A stretch of DNA of 64,000 nt from Meghimatium bilineatum (taxonomy: Eukaryota; Mollusca; Gastropoda; Stylommatophora; Philomycidae). Below, piece after piece: positions 43,404 through 53,459 of the stretch (within the stretch, counting starts at the first letter, position 1; the number at the start of each line of letters is the position of its first letter). Both the position numbers and the translations under genes were made by a program. The stretch lies in NCBI GenBank assembly GCA_034231615.1, contig CM067318.1, positions 31,699,723 through 31,763,722 on the forward strand. The letters are read 5' to 3'. The notes under the pieces were generated by a model. It ran no database searches and was not told the origin of the DNA. It worked only from the letters and a program-made list of their open reading frames with translations.

Positions 43404-46031
43404 TAGGGAGTGATGAGGATGGTAGCAGTAATAGTAGTAGTTGTTGTTGTAGTAGTAGTATAGTCAGTGATGATAGTGGTGGTAGTAGTAGTTATTGTCT
43501 TTATTGCTGTAGTAGTGTGGGGAGTGGTGATGGTGGTAGTAGTAGTAGTACTTGCAGTAGTGTAGGGGAGGAGGTCGTAGTGGTAGTAGTAGTAGCATTC
43601 GTAGTACTAGCAGTAATTGTAGTAGCTGTAATAGTAGTAGTAATGTCAGCAACAACAGCAGTAATAGCAATAATAGTAGTATTAGTGTATGTGTGTGTGG
43701 TGATTGTGCTAATAGCAGTACGATTAAATATCCCATCAGTAGGAGCTGATTGCTGTAGTAGTAACAGAACCACTGACAGCATAGTTATTATAGTGAAACA
43801 ATATTAAAAAGACAGATGATCAAAAGAAAAAAATATTCATAAGGAAATGCCAGATTTTTCAATAAATATTTATTAATACACATTCACATTCACAAATATG
43901 TACAGAAAGTAGAGATGTGTGCAAGTGTTCGGGAGCCATTGCTTTCAATGGTGAAACGACGAAAACTTGCATGGTTCGGACATGTATGCAGGCACGATTC
44001 CTTAAACAAATTCGATTTGATTCACGAAACAATACTGCAGGGAACTGTCGAGGGTGGAAGAAGCAGAGGAGGGCAAATAAAGACATGGACAGACAACATC
44101 AAGGAATGGACAGGGCAAGATATTTCCACACTCATCCGCATCGCTGAGGATAGAATTCGCTGGAGGACTCTGTGCGCTGAAGCATCCAATGTGGTACCCC
44201 TACGACCCAAAAAGGTTACGGGTTTATTGATTGATTGATTGATATACAGACATCATAGTGGCAAATAAAATCAACAAATAACATATTGATTATTTGTGTG
44301 TGTGTTAACTGGACAGCGGAATAGACTTACCTCCTTCAGGTTATGTCCACGACCAGAGAGAAAAGTCTTTGGTTTTTAGAAAAAAGGATGGTGGTTAAGG
44401 TTTACCTAAAATTGAACAACAGCTAAGAACCTCGTTTTCGAGGGATTTGTTTAAGAAATGGAGAGATTTACCCACTTTTATTGGCTGACTATCTAGTACT
44501 AAATGTTATGGTCTGATCCAGTAAAGGGTATTCTTCTTCTTCTTCGTTCGTTCTCAAACTCCTGCAGACTAGCAGGATGTAGTCAGGAAAACGGAATTAG
44601 TTGTGTCATGGTTTACAGCATTGCTGCGATATCTGCGCCTTTCGGCCTGACACATCCGACTTCAGCATGGCTTTGGGTCACTGACCCTATATGGGATGGG
44701 ACAGCCAACTCCATCCCATAACCTCGTTAGTCGCCTTTTACGACATGCATGGAAGGTAAACAGTGTTGCTATTCTTTGCTCCCCTTTCGGGCCCCGGCAA
44801 CACACGGGCGACTATCTAGTACTAAATGTTATGTTCTGGTCCAGTAAAGATTTAAACCCTTTTTTCCAATCAAATCAGTCTCCATATCTTCAATCGTTAT
44901 CATGACCTATTTCAATAACAGGCCTTCAACCTCCGTGACTGCTCATTACAGCAAGAGGCCACTCTGAGCTTTCTATTGGTCACTTTCCTATACTTTGTGT
45001 CGCTACCAATGAAGTAGCATCTCGCAGTGACTCTAGATAAGGAACGGGATGAGTTGGCCTGCTACTGGGGATAGGTCACACACAACACAACACTTACGTA
45101 CCAAAGACGTTAATGTTTCTCAATGGTTCTCCGATTGTGTCACGTGACCCATCAATGTACCCACATCTATTGCTGGGATTGTCAAGAAAAGAGTACACAA
45201 TTTAGGCCACAAACTTGTCTGAGTAGAGCACAGTCATGTCACCGTTTGAAATTGGTAGCATATCCTATTCAGGACTTAGCTATCAACCCAGCATGTTTTG
45301 GCTGTGGTGATTTTCTAGGCAAAATAAACCCCCCTTAATATCCTCCGGATATGGGTATATGCTCTGTAGGTTTTCATTGTTTTTTGACGATTCGGATGCA
45401 CTGTGGCGAGGATCGAACTCGGTACCTTGGCCGTTACAGACGCGCTATATATCAATTCGCCACAGAGTCGGACAAAAACCATCTCATCGTTTGAAACTAT
45501 CTAAAAATATACACTAAAATAAAACATATTAAAACATGAAGTCATTTGATTAGACATATTATTTGGAAAATTGCCTTTCATGATGAGCCAAAAATATTAT
45601 ATATAAAGAAAACATATGTTGCTACATTGATAAATACACACCCCAAAACCATAAACTCAGATACATTTATCTAAAGATGGTCCCATGAGGGAATAGATTA
45701 AGAGCCACAATTATAAATTACACACAACTTCTGTTATAATGAAGAATGACATATAAATACATTTTTGTTATTACTTACAGATCTACTTTTCGATGGTTTT
45801 GGATGCAACTATCCTTGGAACGTTCCTCCACCATGTGGGACGATGATCATTGATCCACCAGTAATATCTCCGGAGTCTACTACAGAGACACCATTACCAG
45901 CAACGGAATTAATATCAGTACCTACATTAGCCTTACATTCAGCGTCATTGACAACATTATTACCAACAAAAGCAGCACCAACAGAGACAGCAGCACCAAC
46001 AGAATTTGCGGTGCTTACAGAATTACAGTAA
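34923..46031 (+). CDS. Secreted two-domain CBM14 chitin-binding protein with Thr/Pro-rich tail
   Basis: Predicted 204-residue secreted protein that should bind chitin in an extracellular matrix (shell matrix, radula or gut lining, not distinguishable here). Exons 34923-34980, 38733-38892, 41314-41459 and 45781-46031 join with consistent phases and GT/AG borders. Residues 1-19 form a signal peptide (MANLSWIIASVIGIAVCVC). The first CBM14 domain has Cys at 28, 42, 48, 58, 71 and 81 (spacing 13-5-9-12-9). The second has Cys at 87, 100, 106, 119, 131 and 141 (12-5-12-11-9), with aromatic QTYYWC and the ending FDGFGCNYPWNVPPPC. Both patterns fit the peritrophin-A consensus. Residues from about 150 to 204 are rich in Thr, Pro, Ala and Ser, like a mucin tail open to O-glycosylation. 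A TATA box lies upstream; possible AATAAA signals follow at about 46152 and 46352. Confidence 0.9.
35130..35480 (+). mobile_element. LINE RT C-terminal remnant
   Basis: Plus-strand translation in pieces: FLGSKIEMEEVYRHGRQDKV, DDTFTVLENI and LKEIK.HIKLRVFNSNVKSM, the region after the YADD palm of non-LTR RTs. Degraded. Confidence 0.6.
36335..36396. repeat. 12-bp minisatellite, 5 copies
   Basis: Unit TGGCACATTATA repeated perfectly. Confidence 0.92.
37050..37255 (-). mobile_element. Possible LINE C-terminal remnant
   Basis: The minus-strand SSRMYHQCKRHTMLEVWGSQ resembles GRMHHRGKRQKILEVWTRHL encoded on the minus strand at 49930-50090. Plus-strand CGTGTGAAAACCACTTGATC is identical to sequence inside the RTE copy at 42980. 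So this is a repeat; the family is uncertain. Confidence 0.45.
37360..37690. repeat. 24-bp minisatellite, ~13 copies
   Basis: Unit CCGTCTGATAGTCTCACCAG plus TGGC. Open on both strands because the period is a multiple of three. Confidence 0.92.
38060..38695. repeat. 24-bp minisatellite, ~26 copies
   Basis: Unit CAAATATTGACTTATCTAAT plus ACAC, with alternative halves (GTTGACTTATCTATCACA). Variants occur in a higher-order order. It ends about 40 bp before the acceptor of exon 2 and yields a 207-codon open frame on the minus strand that is repetition only. Confidence 0.93.
38733..38892 (+). CDS. Chitin-binding protein exon 2: CBM14 domain 1
   Basis: The acceptor is TCTCTTCCTAAG and the donor CC|GTAAGA (phase 2). 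Carries five of the six cysteines of domain 1 (KCAGQPDGY, GCWEATIC, LICPSNTV, MTCKP). Confidence 0.88.
38966..40180 (-). mobile_element. I-like LINE, RNase H and 3' end
   Basis: The minus strand shows LLSDSMSMIRKVQVGLVREQ, FIFVPGHVGDRGKERAHQLA (RNase H end), GLKCGVAKSEPFGERRRMM and LWTCPVCSDDDPTTN-stop, with a TTAG/ACTA tail at 38966. Upstream in element sense are MGNKVYTSTRAMRYLLD and further RNase H pieces with stops. The segment 38973-39443 is still open. It lies in intron 2 of the chitin-binding gene. Confidence 0.78.
40181..41313. other. Remainder of chitin-binding intron 2
   Basis: No gene or clear repeat recognised; short open frames only. Ends in the acceptor TCTGTATCTGCAG of exon 3. 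Confidence 0.4.
41314..41459 (+). CDS. Chitin-binding protein exon 3: end of domain 1, start of domain 2
   Basis: Encodes IGEGNTAC (sixth Cys of domain 1), then HCEGTEFKMYGDANC, QTYYWC and SRNYC of domain 2. The donor GGAG|GTAAGT leaves phase 1. Confidence 0.88.
41540..41745. repeat. GTA/AGT trinucleotide-rich tract
   Basis: Interrupted run of AGT-type triplets in intron 3; the same composition recurs at 43245-43790. Confidence 0.8.
41790..42265 (+). mobile_element. RTE-like LINE C-terminal relic
   Basis: The plus strand reads LFNSCVIPVLTCGCELWTST, matching the YGCE.WT block, followed by degraded sequence and an ATTA-rich end at 42265. Confidence 0.55.
42347..42643 (+). CDS. Unrecognised open frame, 98 codons
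   Basis: Highly charged predicted peptide with QDTLEELAKIDFHRSTIKKS and CEKRRNAAAQQRRVARKLR. I recognise no family. It lies inside intron 3 of the chitin-binding gene among transposon relics, has no visible promoter, and starts within GTAGAAGTAGATGTC sequence. Most likely a piece of an unidentified mobile element or a chance frame. Confidence 0.2.
   Translation: MSGKGYMISLRPKEALQGLYKNFNKTSLKAFEIDQDTLEELAKIDFHRSTIKKSASSCEKRRNAAAQQRRVARKLRIEQDQSKVVIHARTVQGHLQLE
42765..43152 (-). mobile_element. RTE-like LINE C-terminal end with TCTA tail
   Basis: Minus-strand open frame: MTAQDKRKIVTAEMTCLRRI, VSLRDRIRNDNIRQIIKTIP, RRQIKWFSHASRLSTDSMPQ, GYKARGRPCKRWITEIKEAT and KELFHP-stop. The element ends in TCTATCTATCTA (plus view). 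This copy has no stop over 115 codons and is among the better preserved. Confidence 0.78.
43245..43790. repeat. Long GTA/AGT trinucleotide tract
   Basis: About 550 bp dominated by GTA triplets with TGT and GCA interruptions. A pure block lies at about 43355-43402. Open frames on both strands (poly-Val, poly-Leu, poly-Thr) are artefacts. Confidence 0.92.
43905..44250 (+). mobile_element. RTE-like LINE C-terminal end with TTGA tail
   Basis: The plus strand encodes MVKRRKLAWFGHVCRHDSLN, KTWTDNIKEWTGQDISTLIR and DRIRWRTLCAEASNVV. It ends in TTGATTGATTGATTGA. The diverged relative is at 2040-2450. Confidence 0.78.
44487..44849 (-). mobile_element. SINE family A, full copy with 40-bp target duplication
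   Basis: Element 44527-44809 in minus orientation with a (TTC)n tail, the shared body and the 5' end. It is flanked by direct repeats of about 40 bp (44487-44526 and 44810-44849) that differ at only two bases. It is non-coding, in intron 3. Confidence 0.88.
45390..45475 (-). mobile_element. tRNA-like SINE head
   Basis: On the minus strand: an A-box-like CTGTGGCGAATTGATATATA and a B-box-like GAGTTCGATCCTCGCC, spaced as in a tRNA gene. No cloverleaf is preserved, so it is read as a tRNA-derived SINE head. 44850-45390 holds nothing else I recognise. Confidence 0.55.
45781..46031 (+). CDS. Chitin-binding protein exon 4: end of domain 2 and mucin-like tail
   Basis: The acceptor is TTATTACTTACAG. 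Encodes DLLFDGFGCNYPWNVPPPC (last two Cys), then a Thr/Pro/Ala-rich tail including TKAAPTETAAPTEFAV, then a stop. Confidence 0.88.
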
Positions 46032-46151
46032 TTACAACTACAACAGAACAGCCAACAATAACAGCACCCGAACCAACAGCTCCTGAAAAAAAAACAGCAT
46101 CCACAACATTTTCAACACCAACCACCTCTGAAATTTATATACCACTATAAG

Positions 46152-46357
46152 ATAATAAAACTATACATTATATTGGTATAATTCTTGTAATAGTAATATA
46201 AGTTATAGCAATGTTTGTAGCAGTAATATAGAAGTAGTAGAAGGAACAGGTAATATTTGTAGCTGTAATGTAATAGTAATAAAAGTGACAGAAATGATTG
46301 TAGCAGAAGTACATTACCAAATAATGTCTTGAAATTAAATTTTCTGATATTACAAAT
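46152..46357 (+). terminator. Candidate polyadenylation signals
   Basis: AATAAA occurs near 46152 and again near 46352, 120 and 320 bp after the stop. Which one is used cannot be told from sequence. Confidence 0.4.
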
Positions 46358-46757
46358 AAAATTACTATCTCTTTATTTGTGTGTTTGTTCAGTATCCAAA
46401 ACTTACGATAAATGAAGTAAATGTTTTTTAATGTAAAAATTAGGGAATGGGATCTTGAAATTGATGTCGTACCCAGAATTGCAATGCTTGCAAAGAATCA
46501 TTTTGTGACCATTTAAAGAGGTGTTAAGCTCTCATCCAAACTTCTGTTTTTAAACTAACGTCAGTGATCTGAGAATATAGCCTCCATCAACATATGAACC
46601 AGGCATATGCGCGTGAATTTATGTCTAAACATCCTGTCATAGTTTAAGAAATAGCGCTCTACATTTTTCATTGCTTAACACCTCTCTAAAAGGGTATGTC
46701 AGTGTGAAAGGGAAAGCATACTTTCAATTTTCCTATTTAATGCGTCAAATATGTTCT

Positions 46758-46850
46758 TTGTAGGAGATCTACATGGCGCAGGGTTAAGATGTGTGCTTTG
46801 TCCTCAAGGGGTGGGGAGGTGTTCGAACCCTATTCGTGACTACTTCTTTA
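46758..46850 (+). mobile_element. tRNA-like SINE head
   Basis: ATGGCGCAGGGTTAAGATGT is A-box-like and GGTGTTCGAACCCTATTCG is B-box-like. A SINE family A copy follows from about 46930. Confidence 0.55.
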
Positions 46851-46929
46851 TAGACCTTTCAACCTTTACTGTATTTATAATATGGTGAATGGTCTATATT
46901 ATTTCACTGTGTCCGTGTGCTGCTAGTGC

Positions 46930-47205
46930 CTAAAAGGAGAGCAAATAATAGCAACATTCTTTACCTTCCGTGCATGTCGTAAGCGCGACTAAGGAGGGTC
47001 TTGGGTGGATCTGGGTTTCCCATCCTAAATATGGTCAAAGTGATCCAGAAGCCAAGCTGAAGTCTGATGTGTCAGGCAGAAAAAGTGTAAACCATGCCAT
47101 AACGTATTCCATTCTCCAGACTTCATCCTGCTAATATGAAGGAGTTTGAGACATTCTCCAGGCTTCATCCAACTAATCTGAAGAAGTTTGAAAAAGAAAG
47201 CAGAA
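46930..47205 (+). mobile_element. SINE family A, diverged copy
   Basis: Contains AGGAGAGCAAATAATAGCAA, GCATGTCGTAAGCGCGACTA and GATGTGTCAGGC. The 3' part is duplicated (two CATCC..CTAAT..GAAG..TTTGA blocks). Confidence 0.7.
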
Positions 47206-47244
47206 GATGAAATTTCACTGGCATCGGTCTGGGTTTATTAATTA

Positions 47245-47600
47245 TGTTCACTGGCTTGTATTCACTGTCTTGTGTTCACTGCCTCGTGTTCACTGTCTTG
47301 TGTTCACGGTCTTGTGTTCACTTTTTTGTGTTTACTGCCTTGTGTTCACTGGCTTGTGTTCACTGTCTTGTGTCCACTGCCATGTGTTCCTTGTCTTGTG
47401 TTCACTGTTTTGTGTTCATGGTCTTATGTTCACTGTCTTGTGTTCACTGTCGTGTGTTCACTGTCTTGTGTTCACTGTCGTGTGTTCACTGTCTTGTGTT
47501 CACGTTCATGCGTTCACTGTTGTGTGTTCACGGTTTTGTATTCACTGTCTCGTGTTCACTATCTCATATTCACTGTCTTGTGTTCACTGTCTTGCCTCCA
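47245..47600. repeat. 14-bp minisatellite, ~25 copies
   Basis: Unit TGTTCACTGTCTTG with point variants. All three plus frames stay open, giving Cys/Val/Leu-rich artefact frames. Confidence 0.93.
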
Positions 47601-47774
47601 TGAAGCTGTTTTATATATATTTACGTGATGTTTGTAAACATATTCAAGATACCAACTAAAACAGTAACTTTAAAAAAACAGAATGCTAAATACATTTCCA
47701 ATTTTAAATACAGTTTTAATTCTTATGTGCTTTATTTGTACATCTCTATGAGTGAATTTTTCCACCCTTCTTTA

Positions 47775-48150
47775 CTTTTTTCTTCTTCTGCGTTCGTTCT
47801 AAAACTCCTGAAGATTAGCATGATAAAGATCGAAGAAAGTACGTTACGGGAGTACGTTACGGGAGTACGTTAAGTGAGTACGTTAAGGGAGTACTTTACG
47901 GGAGTACGTTAAGGGAGTACGTTAAGGGAGTACTTTACGGCATTGTTACAGCTTTGCTGTGATATATGCACATTTTACATGACACAACCGAACTCAACAC
48001 GACTTCTGTTCTGTATTACTTTAAACCTATATATGATGAGACAGTCAACACCACGCCATAGCCTCCTCAGGGCACGTCTTATAATATGCGTGGAAGGTAA
48101 ATAGTGCTGCTATGATTTGCTCTCATTTCGTGCCCAGGTAACACCAGGGG
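47775..48150 (-). mobile_element. SINE family A copy split by a minisatellite
   Basis: The minus-orientation SINE begins TTCTTCTTCTGCGTTCGTTC. Its middle segment (47838-47947) is replaced by a 14-bp tandem array, and the body resumes at CATTGTTACAGCTTTGCTGT. Diverged elsewhere. Confidence 0.7.
47838..47947. repeat. 14-bp minisatellite inside a SINE, ~8 copies
   Basis: Unit GGGAGTACGTTAAG with variants (TTACG, ACTTTACG). It occupies the position of the SINE segment normally reading GAGAACGGAATGCGTTGTG. Confidence 0.85.
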
Positions 48151-48214
48151 CGGCTTCTCCATTTGAAAACCACAAGAAACATATGAAATGTTGGGAATGA
48201 CTGAATATTCTTGG

Positions 48215-48450
48215 AAGTTATATAGAACCAATTCTGTTGTATGAAGTTATTTAGAACCAATTCTGTTGTGTGAAGTTATGTGGAACCAATTCTGTTGTAT
48301 GAAGTTATGTGGAACCAATTCTGTTGTATGAAGTTATTTAGAACCAATTCTGTTGTGTGAAGTTATGTGGAACCAATTCTGTTGTATGGAGTTATGCGGA
48401 ACCAATTCTTTTGTATGAAGTTATGTGGAACCAATTCTGTTGTATGAAGT
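48215..48450. repeat. 29-bp minisatellite, ~8 copies
   Basis: Unit GAAGTTATGTGGAACCAATT plus CTGTTGTAT. Confidence 0.92.
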
Positions 48451-48529
48451 GAACTATAAACAACCAGAAAATACTGAAAAATATTATATTATAATATATA
48501 GAAGCGGTAGAGATTTAGTTTTATATAAA

Positions 48530-48990
48530 AATATTAAAGGCTAAAAGTGAGAGTTATAAAAGGCTACATCTATTCTATATTAATGTACGGCTCAGTAATA
48601 TGGACAATAGACAAACAATTAGCAATCAGAACACAGATTTTATGCCTTTGAAATATATATATATATATATAAGAATAGGGAGAACATCATAAAAATAGAA
48701 GAACGCGTACAAAGAGAACCTAACAGCACTTAGGATGAAGATAGAATTATTAAAGGAAAAAAAGATCAAGCAAATAAAATAGTTTGGACACATTAAAAGA
48801 TATGACGCCTTGTAGAAGACCTTACTTGGGGGTAAAATCGAAAGGAGGCGAGCAAGAGGTAGACAGAGAGGTAGACAAGTGGGAGAGTAACATCACAAGA
48901 TGGATAGGTTACAGTCCAGCAGAGTACACCACTAAAACAAGAGACAGGGGATGTTAAAGGTCTGTTGCATCCAATTTCGTTGCGGCGATG
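48530..48990 (+). mobile_element. RTE-like LINE C-terminal relic
   Basis: Plus-strand fragments: KKIKQIKWFGHIKRYDAL, RRRARGRQRE and RWIGYSPAEYT. Many stops. Confidence 0.6.
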
Positions 48991-49049
48991 GCACTTGATA
49001 CTTATTATGACATCGTTATTGATTTTTTTTTTTTAAAGAGTACAAAGAT

Positions 49050-49345
49050 TACTCGAAAGAAGTTAATTGAATAAATATAGCAGCTCATCCGCACCAGAAA
49101 GAGACGATCCTCAATTTTTGAACACACGAGAAAAGGACAACAATCATGACAACAAGCAAGCTGGAGAGCACGAGGGGTATAGGAAGAACAAGACTGAAGA
49201 TATTAAACAGTCTGAGATTGTGACATAAGAGAACATCGGTATTGGAAATTACTGACAGCACAAGAAATATAATGTGGAAAGAGACGGTAACAAATCTTAC
49301 TCGGCATGGACTGTACGCAGAACAAGATATGAGGTTGGCCTTAAC
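49050..49345 (+). mobile_element. RTE-like LINE terminal relic
   Basis: Resembles the end of the 28690-31175 element in order (RKRRSSIFEHTRKGQ, then ASWRARGV). Heavily decayed. Confidence 0.45.
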
Positions 49346-50170
49346 GAAAATGTAACGAAAATTTTAACCATCTTAACTAATTATAAATTTAATCATCGTA
49401 TTAAATATAGCTGAAGTTAAATTTATATTATTTTATATTGTGCTTAAAAATATATTTTCTTAGTGTTTTCTTGTATTATCTTAAAGTCTCCTTTTTAAAT
49501 GTATCGGTGTTGCGGACTTCTCTATATAATGGGACTCGAAAAATGTTGAGTACCTGTAAGATACGCGCCTGTGACTGCTTAGGCTACTATATCAAAAGCC
49601 GACAAGGAATAGATTTGTAAGTAAATGGGATGTAACTCTTGTTTACGAGAACTAAATCAAATACTGATGACAAGATTTAATTCCCTTACATTAATGACGT
49701 TCCATGAACTGGTTATTGATTGGTTATTAAATCGATAATATATACTAACTGCAAGAAAACTGTAATCTGATAGGCGAAACTAAGAACAGGGTAATGAAGT
49801 TTTGCTAATCACTTGAAAGTTATTAGCCTTCATTATTCTGATCAAATTTTCGCCTGATTGATTGGTTATTGTTTATCAGTTCAGTTATGGAAGAGTTCGG
49901 AGGACGATCTCACTGTTTCGACTGGCGCGAACTAGGTCGGTAGTTGTTTGAGCAAAGTCGAAAATTTAAGTTTAAAATTCGACCTATCATTATCAGATGT
50001 CGTGTCCACACTTCCAATATCTTCTGTCTCTTGCCTCTGTGGTGCATTCTGCCATACTCTGTCCTATCATTCTCATGATATTTCCATATCACTTCTTTCT
50101 CTGCATAACTCTTGTTCGCCTTTTCTCTAATATACCTCCAAGTTAGGTCTCCAAAAAGATGTCATATTTC
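49346..50170. other. No host gene; possible LINE scrap
   Basis: No supported gene. On the minus strand at 49930-50090 the frame GRMHHRGKRQKILEVWTRHL resembles the one at 37050-37255. Confidence 0.35.
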
Positions 50171-50174
50171 TTAA

Positions 50175-50805
50175 TATGACCTTACGCATGTGCTTGCGTA
50201 TGTGGGTCTCACCAATGGCCCACTAGACATACCATCCATGCAACAGAAAACCTTAGTGGATGACATGTCGTTATATTGAGGTTATCTTCTTATAGAAGCT
50301 TCATGGCACGTCATCTATACAATTATGCTTTTATTTTGTTGTTGAAATATGTTTCATGTTTACCTGAATATATATGTATGCACCCTCTGTGGTTGGGAGG
50401 GAGTCAGAGATGTACTGTGCAGCACTGGGGAGGAGGAAACTGACGGCACTGTTTTTTCCTATGGCTGAAACCCATCATAGAGGCACAGTGACTCAGGACG
50501 TTACAATCCTTTTGACTTGAACATTTGGTTGCATGTCTGGAGCAATAGAGAAATTCGGCATAACCAGTAGTCAATTGGTGACGGGGAATGAGCACAGTGA
50601 ACCCTATCTTGGTTACAGTGGCTAGGAGCAGTGAATAGGTTTAAACCTACTTTCCTGGAGGTGTGATAGTTATTCTCTTGCTCTGTCCGGGGGTGGGCCG
50701 AAAATCCACAGACTTCCCAGCAATATAATGCCATTTAATGGCATTAGGTCAAAGGGCATGAGCCCATGGATTGCTGGATCAGCAACCAACCAACCAACTA
50801 ACCAA
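50175..50805 (+). mobile_element. ~600-bp retroposon (family C), copy 2
   Basis: Near-duplicate of 32425-33033 including TGCACCCTCTGTGGTTGGGA, the TGGCTAGGAGCAGTGAATAG-like stretch and an (AACC)n tail. Small indels relative to copy 1 break any shared frame. Confidence 0.78.
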
Positions 50806-51299
50806 CCTTAATATGACCAAATATATGACTTGCGCCTATTTTTGTTTCTTTTAATTTCTTTTTTCATACGTGGTATTTTTCATAACTTCTTTATTGCTTT
50901 CTCCTCTTTTCACGAAATTCTCCCTATTCTTCTATATATCCAAATCTTGAATACACAAATTATGTCTTCTAACTGTTTGTTCATTATTCATCTTTCGAAG
51001 CCAAATACTAATGTAGAATAGATGTAGCATATTATAATTCCCATCATTTAGTATGTAATTTAGCTGATGTCATTGAAATTATTTTTACCGTTTCCTTTTC
51101 TCTTTGTAATTCTGTTTCACATTTAACCAACAAATGGGACATACAAGTTTATCGAAAGATAGAACAGTAACCTCTTATACAGGATATGCTTCAATGATTA
51201 CTTATTGAAATAATAATATCGTATGAACCGGAGCTATTATACTGCAGACAGACTAATATATTATCAATATCCCAAAACATATTTTATGCGCTAATATGT

Positions 51300-51575
51300 T
51301 TTCGCCCCAAAAAGGAATCAAAGAATAGAAACACGGTTTGCCTTATCTGCATGCGGCAAGAGAGGCTACTTAAGAAGTTATGGAGTGGATTTGGCTGGCC
51401 CATCCCATATATGGTTAAAATGAAGCATAAGTCATGCTGACGTATGATATACCAGGACGAAAGGCGCCGATATTGAGCAAGTCTGTAAACCATGATACAA
51501 CACATTCCGTTCTCCTGGCTAGAACCTCATAATCAGAAGGAGTTTGAGAACGAATGCAAAAGAAAGAGAAAAAGA
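51300..51575 (+). mobile_element. SINE family A, diverged copy
   Basis: Contains CGCCCCAAAAAGGAATCAAA, GGCTGGCCCATCCCATATAT, GACGAAAGGCGCCGATATTG and AGGAGTTTGAGAACGAATGC. It faces the next copy head to head in opposite orientation. Confidence 0.7.
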
Positions 51576-51639
51576 TATGTCTGGGCTGTTAATATATCAT
51601 ATTCAGAAAGTAAGGATCAAGAAAGTATTTGTTGATTGC

Positions 51640-51900
51640 AATTCTCATAACTCTGCAGATTCTCGGGATCTAGTTCGGAGAATGGAAAATGTGGTTTATC
51701 ACGATTTGTAGCTTTACCCTGATATCTCTGCGTTTCTACCAGACACATTCGACTTCAGCATGACTTTTGGAATACTTTTACCCTCCTGGGGATGGACATC
51801 CTAGCTTTATACCTCCTTAGCCTCCTCTTACGACATGTTCGGTAGGTATTCGTGTCGGTATTATATGCTCCCCTTTCGGACCTCTGTAGCACAAAGACTG
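51640..51900 (-). mobile_element. SINE family A, diverged copy
   Basis: In plus view: CAATTCTCATAACTCTGCAG, AACGGAATG-like sequence, CATTCGACTTCAGCATGACT, CCTCTTACGACATG and TGCTCCCCTTTCGGACC. Opposite strand to 51300-51575. Confidence 0.7.
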
Positions 51901-52015
51901 CAGTAATTCTATTTTAAATTTTAGTAAGCTCTTATTGATTTCTGAATGATGTGGATTCATAACTACCTGCAGTGGTACTTGAATGTTGTACCTTGAACTT
52001 ACGAGCTGCGCAGCG

Positions 52016-52295
52016 TACTTCTCCGCCACTGAGTAGGACATCGAAGTATGAGCATAGAGACGTAGATACCTTACTTCTCCGCCACTGAGTAGGACATCGA
52101 AGTATGAGCATAGAGACGTAGATACCTTACTTCTCCGCCACTGAGTAGGACATCGAAGTATGAGCATAGAGACGTAGATACCTTTCTTCTCCGCCACTGA
52201 GTAGGACATCGACGTGTCTGCATAGAGACGTAAATACCTTACTATTCCGCCACTGAGTAAGACATTACATGTGTGCATAGAGACGTAGATACTGC
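52016..52295. repeat. 56-bp minisatellite, 5 copies
   Basis: Unit CTTCTCCGCCACTGAGTAGG, ACATCGAAGTATGAGCATAG, AGACGTAGATACCTTA. The last two copies are more diverged. Confidence 0.92.
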
Positions 52296-52544
52296 TTTGC
52301 TAAAGGGAAGATGTCGGGTTTTTCTATAGACGAAAAAAAACCACTGCTTTCAATTGAGTTCTTTTAAAATCTATTTTAGGGGGAAATAACTAAAGAAACG
52401 GGTTGCCATCCTTGTTATTAGCTTTGTAGTTTTGCCTGGCATGTTCTATTCTCTTAAAAGTGAATGGTAATTTTTTTACCAACCCAATATTATCCCCTTT
52501 TTTATCTGTTCTGCGGGATATCAATTGTGGTAACTACTTCACAT

Positions 52545-52880
52545 GAAAGACAACATAAAAAGTATGATTGTATTTCAGTAGGTCCAACACAACAACAAAA
52601 GAAGTATGATTGTATTTCAGTAGGTCTATCACAACAAGGAAAAAAGTATGCTTTTATTTCAGTAGGTCTATCACAACAAGAAAAAAGTATGATTGTATTT
52701 CAGTAGGTCCAACACAACAACAAAAAAAGTATGATTGTATTTCCGTAGATCTATCACAACAACAAAAAAGTATGATTGTATTTCAGTAAGTCTATCACAA
52801 CAAGAAAAAAAGTATGATTGTATTTCAGTAAGTCTATCACAACAAGAAAAAAAAGTATGACTGTATTTCAGTAGGTCCAT
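52545..52880. repeat. 41-bp minisatellite, ~8 copies
   Basis: Unit AGTATGATTGTATTTCAGTA then GGTCTATCACAACAAGAAAAA, with A-run length changes. Confidence 0.9.
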
Positions 52881-53459
52881 CAAACGGTGGTGTCCGATAT
52901 AATTAACGGGTTGACGGGTTAGATAAGGAAAGTATGTGCAAGGAGATAATAAAGTTCCATATCAAGAAAAGAAAAAAGTTATACAAAATAGATACGATAC
53001 ACACTAAGAAAACCAGTAGAAAGCATTGTAAGACAGACACTGTAAACACATATGGAAAAGAAGAAGACTGCGACGTAATGGAAAAAAAAATTAGATAAAG
53101 ATAAATAAATATGAGTACTACATGGAAAGAAATGAAAGAAATAGTTAAATATCCAATTATATCTGTAAAACCCCAAAACTTCGTCAGGGTTGTAGGGATA
53201 ACACATTGAATGAATCCAAATACATAGTCCTCCAGAGATGTTCATCTTCAGAGACAAGGATGAGTGAGTTGAAAATCTTGACCAGTCCAGTCTATGATAT
53301 TGCTTGCTCATTATTTTCGTTGACCTCCACTGCTTCTTCTACCATCGAATATTACCTGCACGATTGTTTTTGACAGATAATCATGAATAGTATAGGTTAT
53401 ATATGTGTCATCATGCACCTTTTCATCGCTTTACTATTGAAAGTTGTGATATTCTCTGA
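52881..53459. other. No recognisable feature
   Basis: No supported gene or repeat. Confidence 0.3.

Noticed and set aside
43143..43807. Poly-Val, poly-Leu and poly-Thr frames on both strands
   Set aside because: Artefact of the GTA trinucleotide tract.
47207..47659. Cys/Val/Leu-rich frames in all three plus frames
   Set aside because: Artefact of the 14-bp TGTTCACTGTCTTG array.
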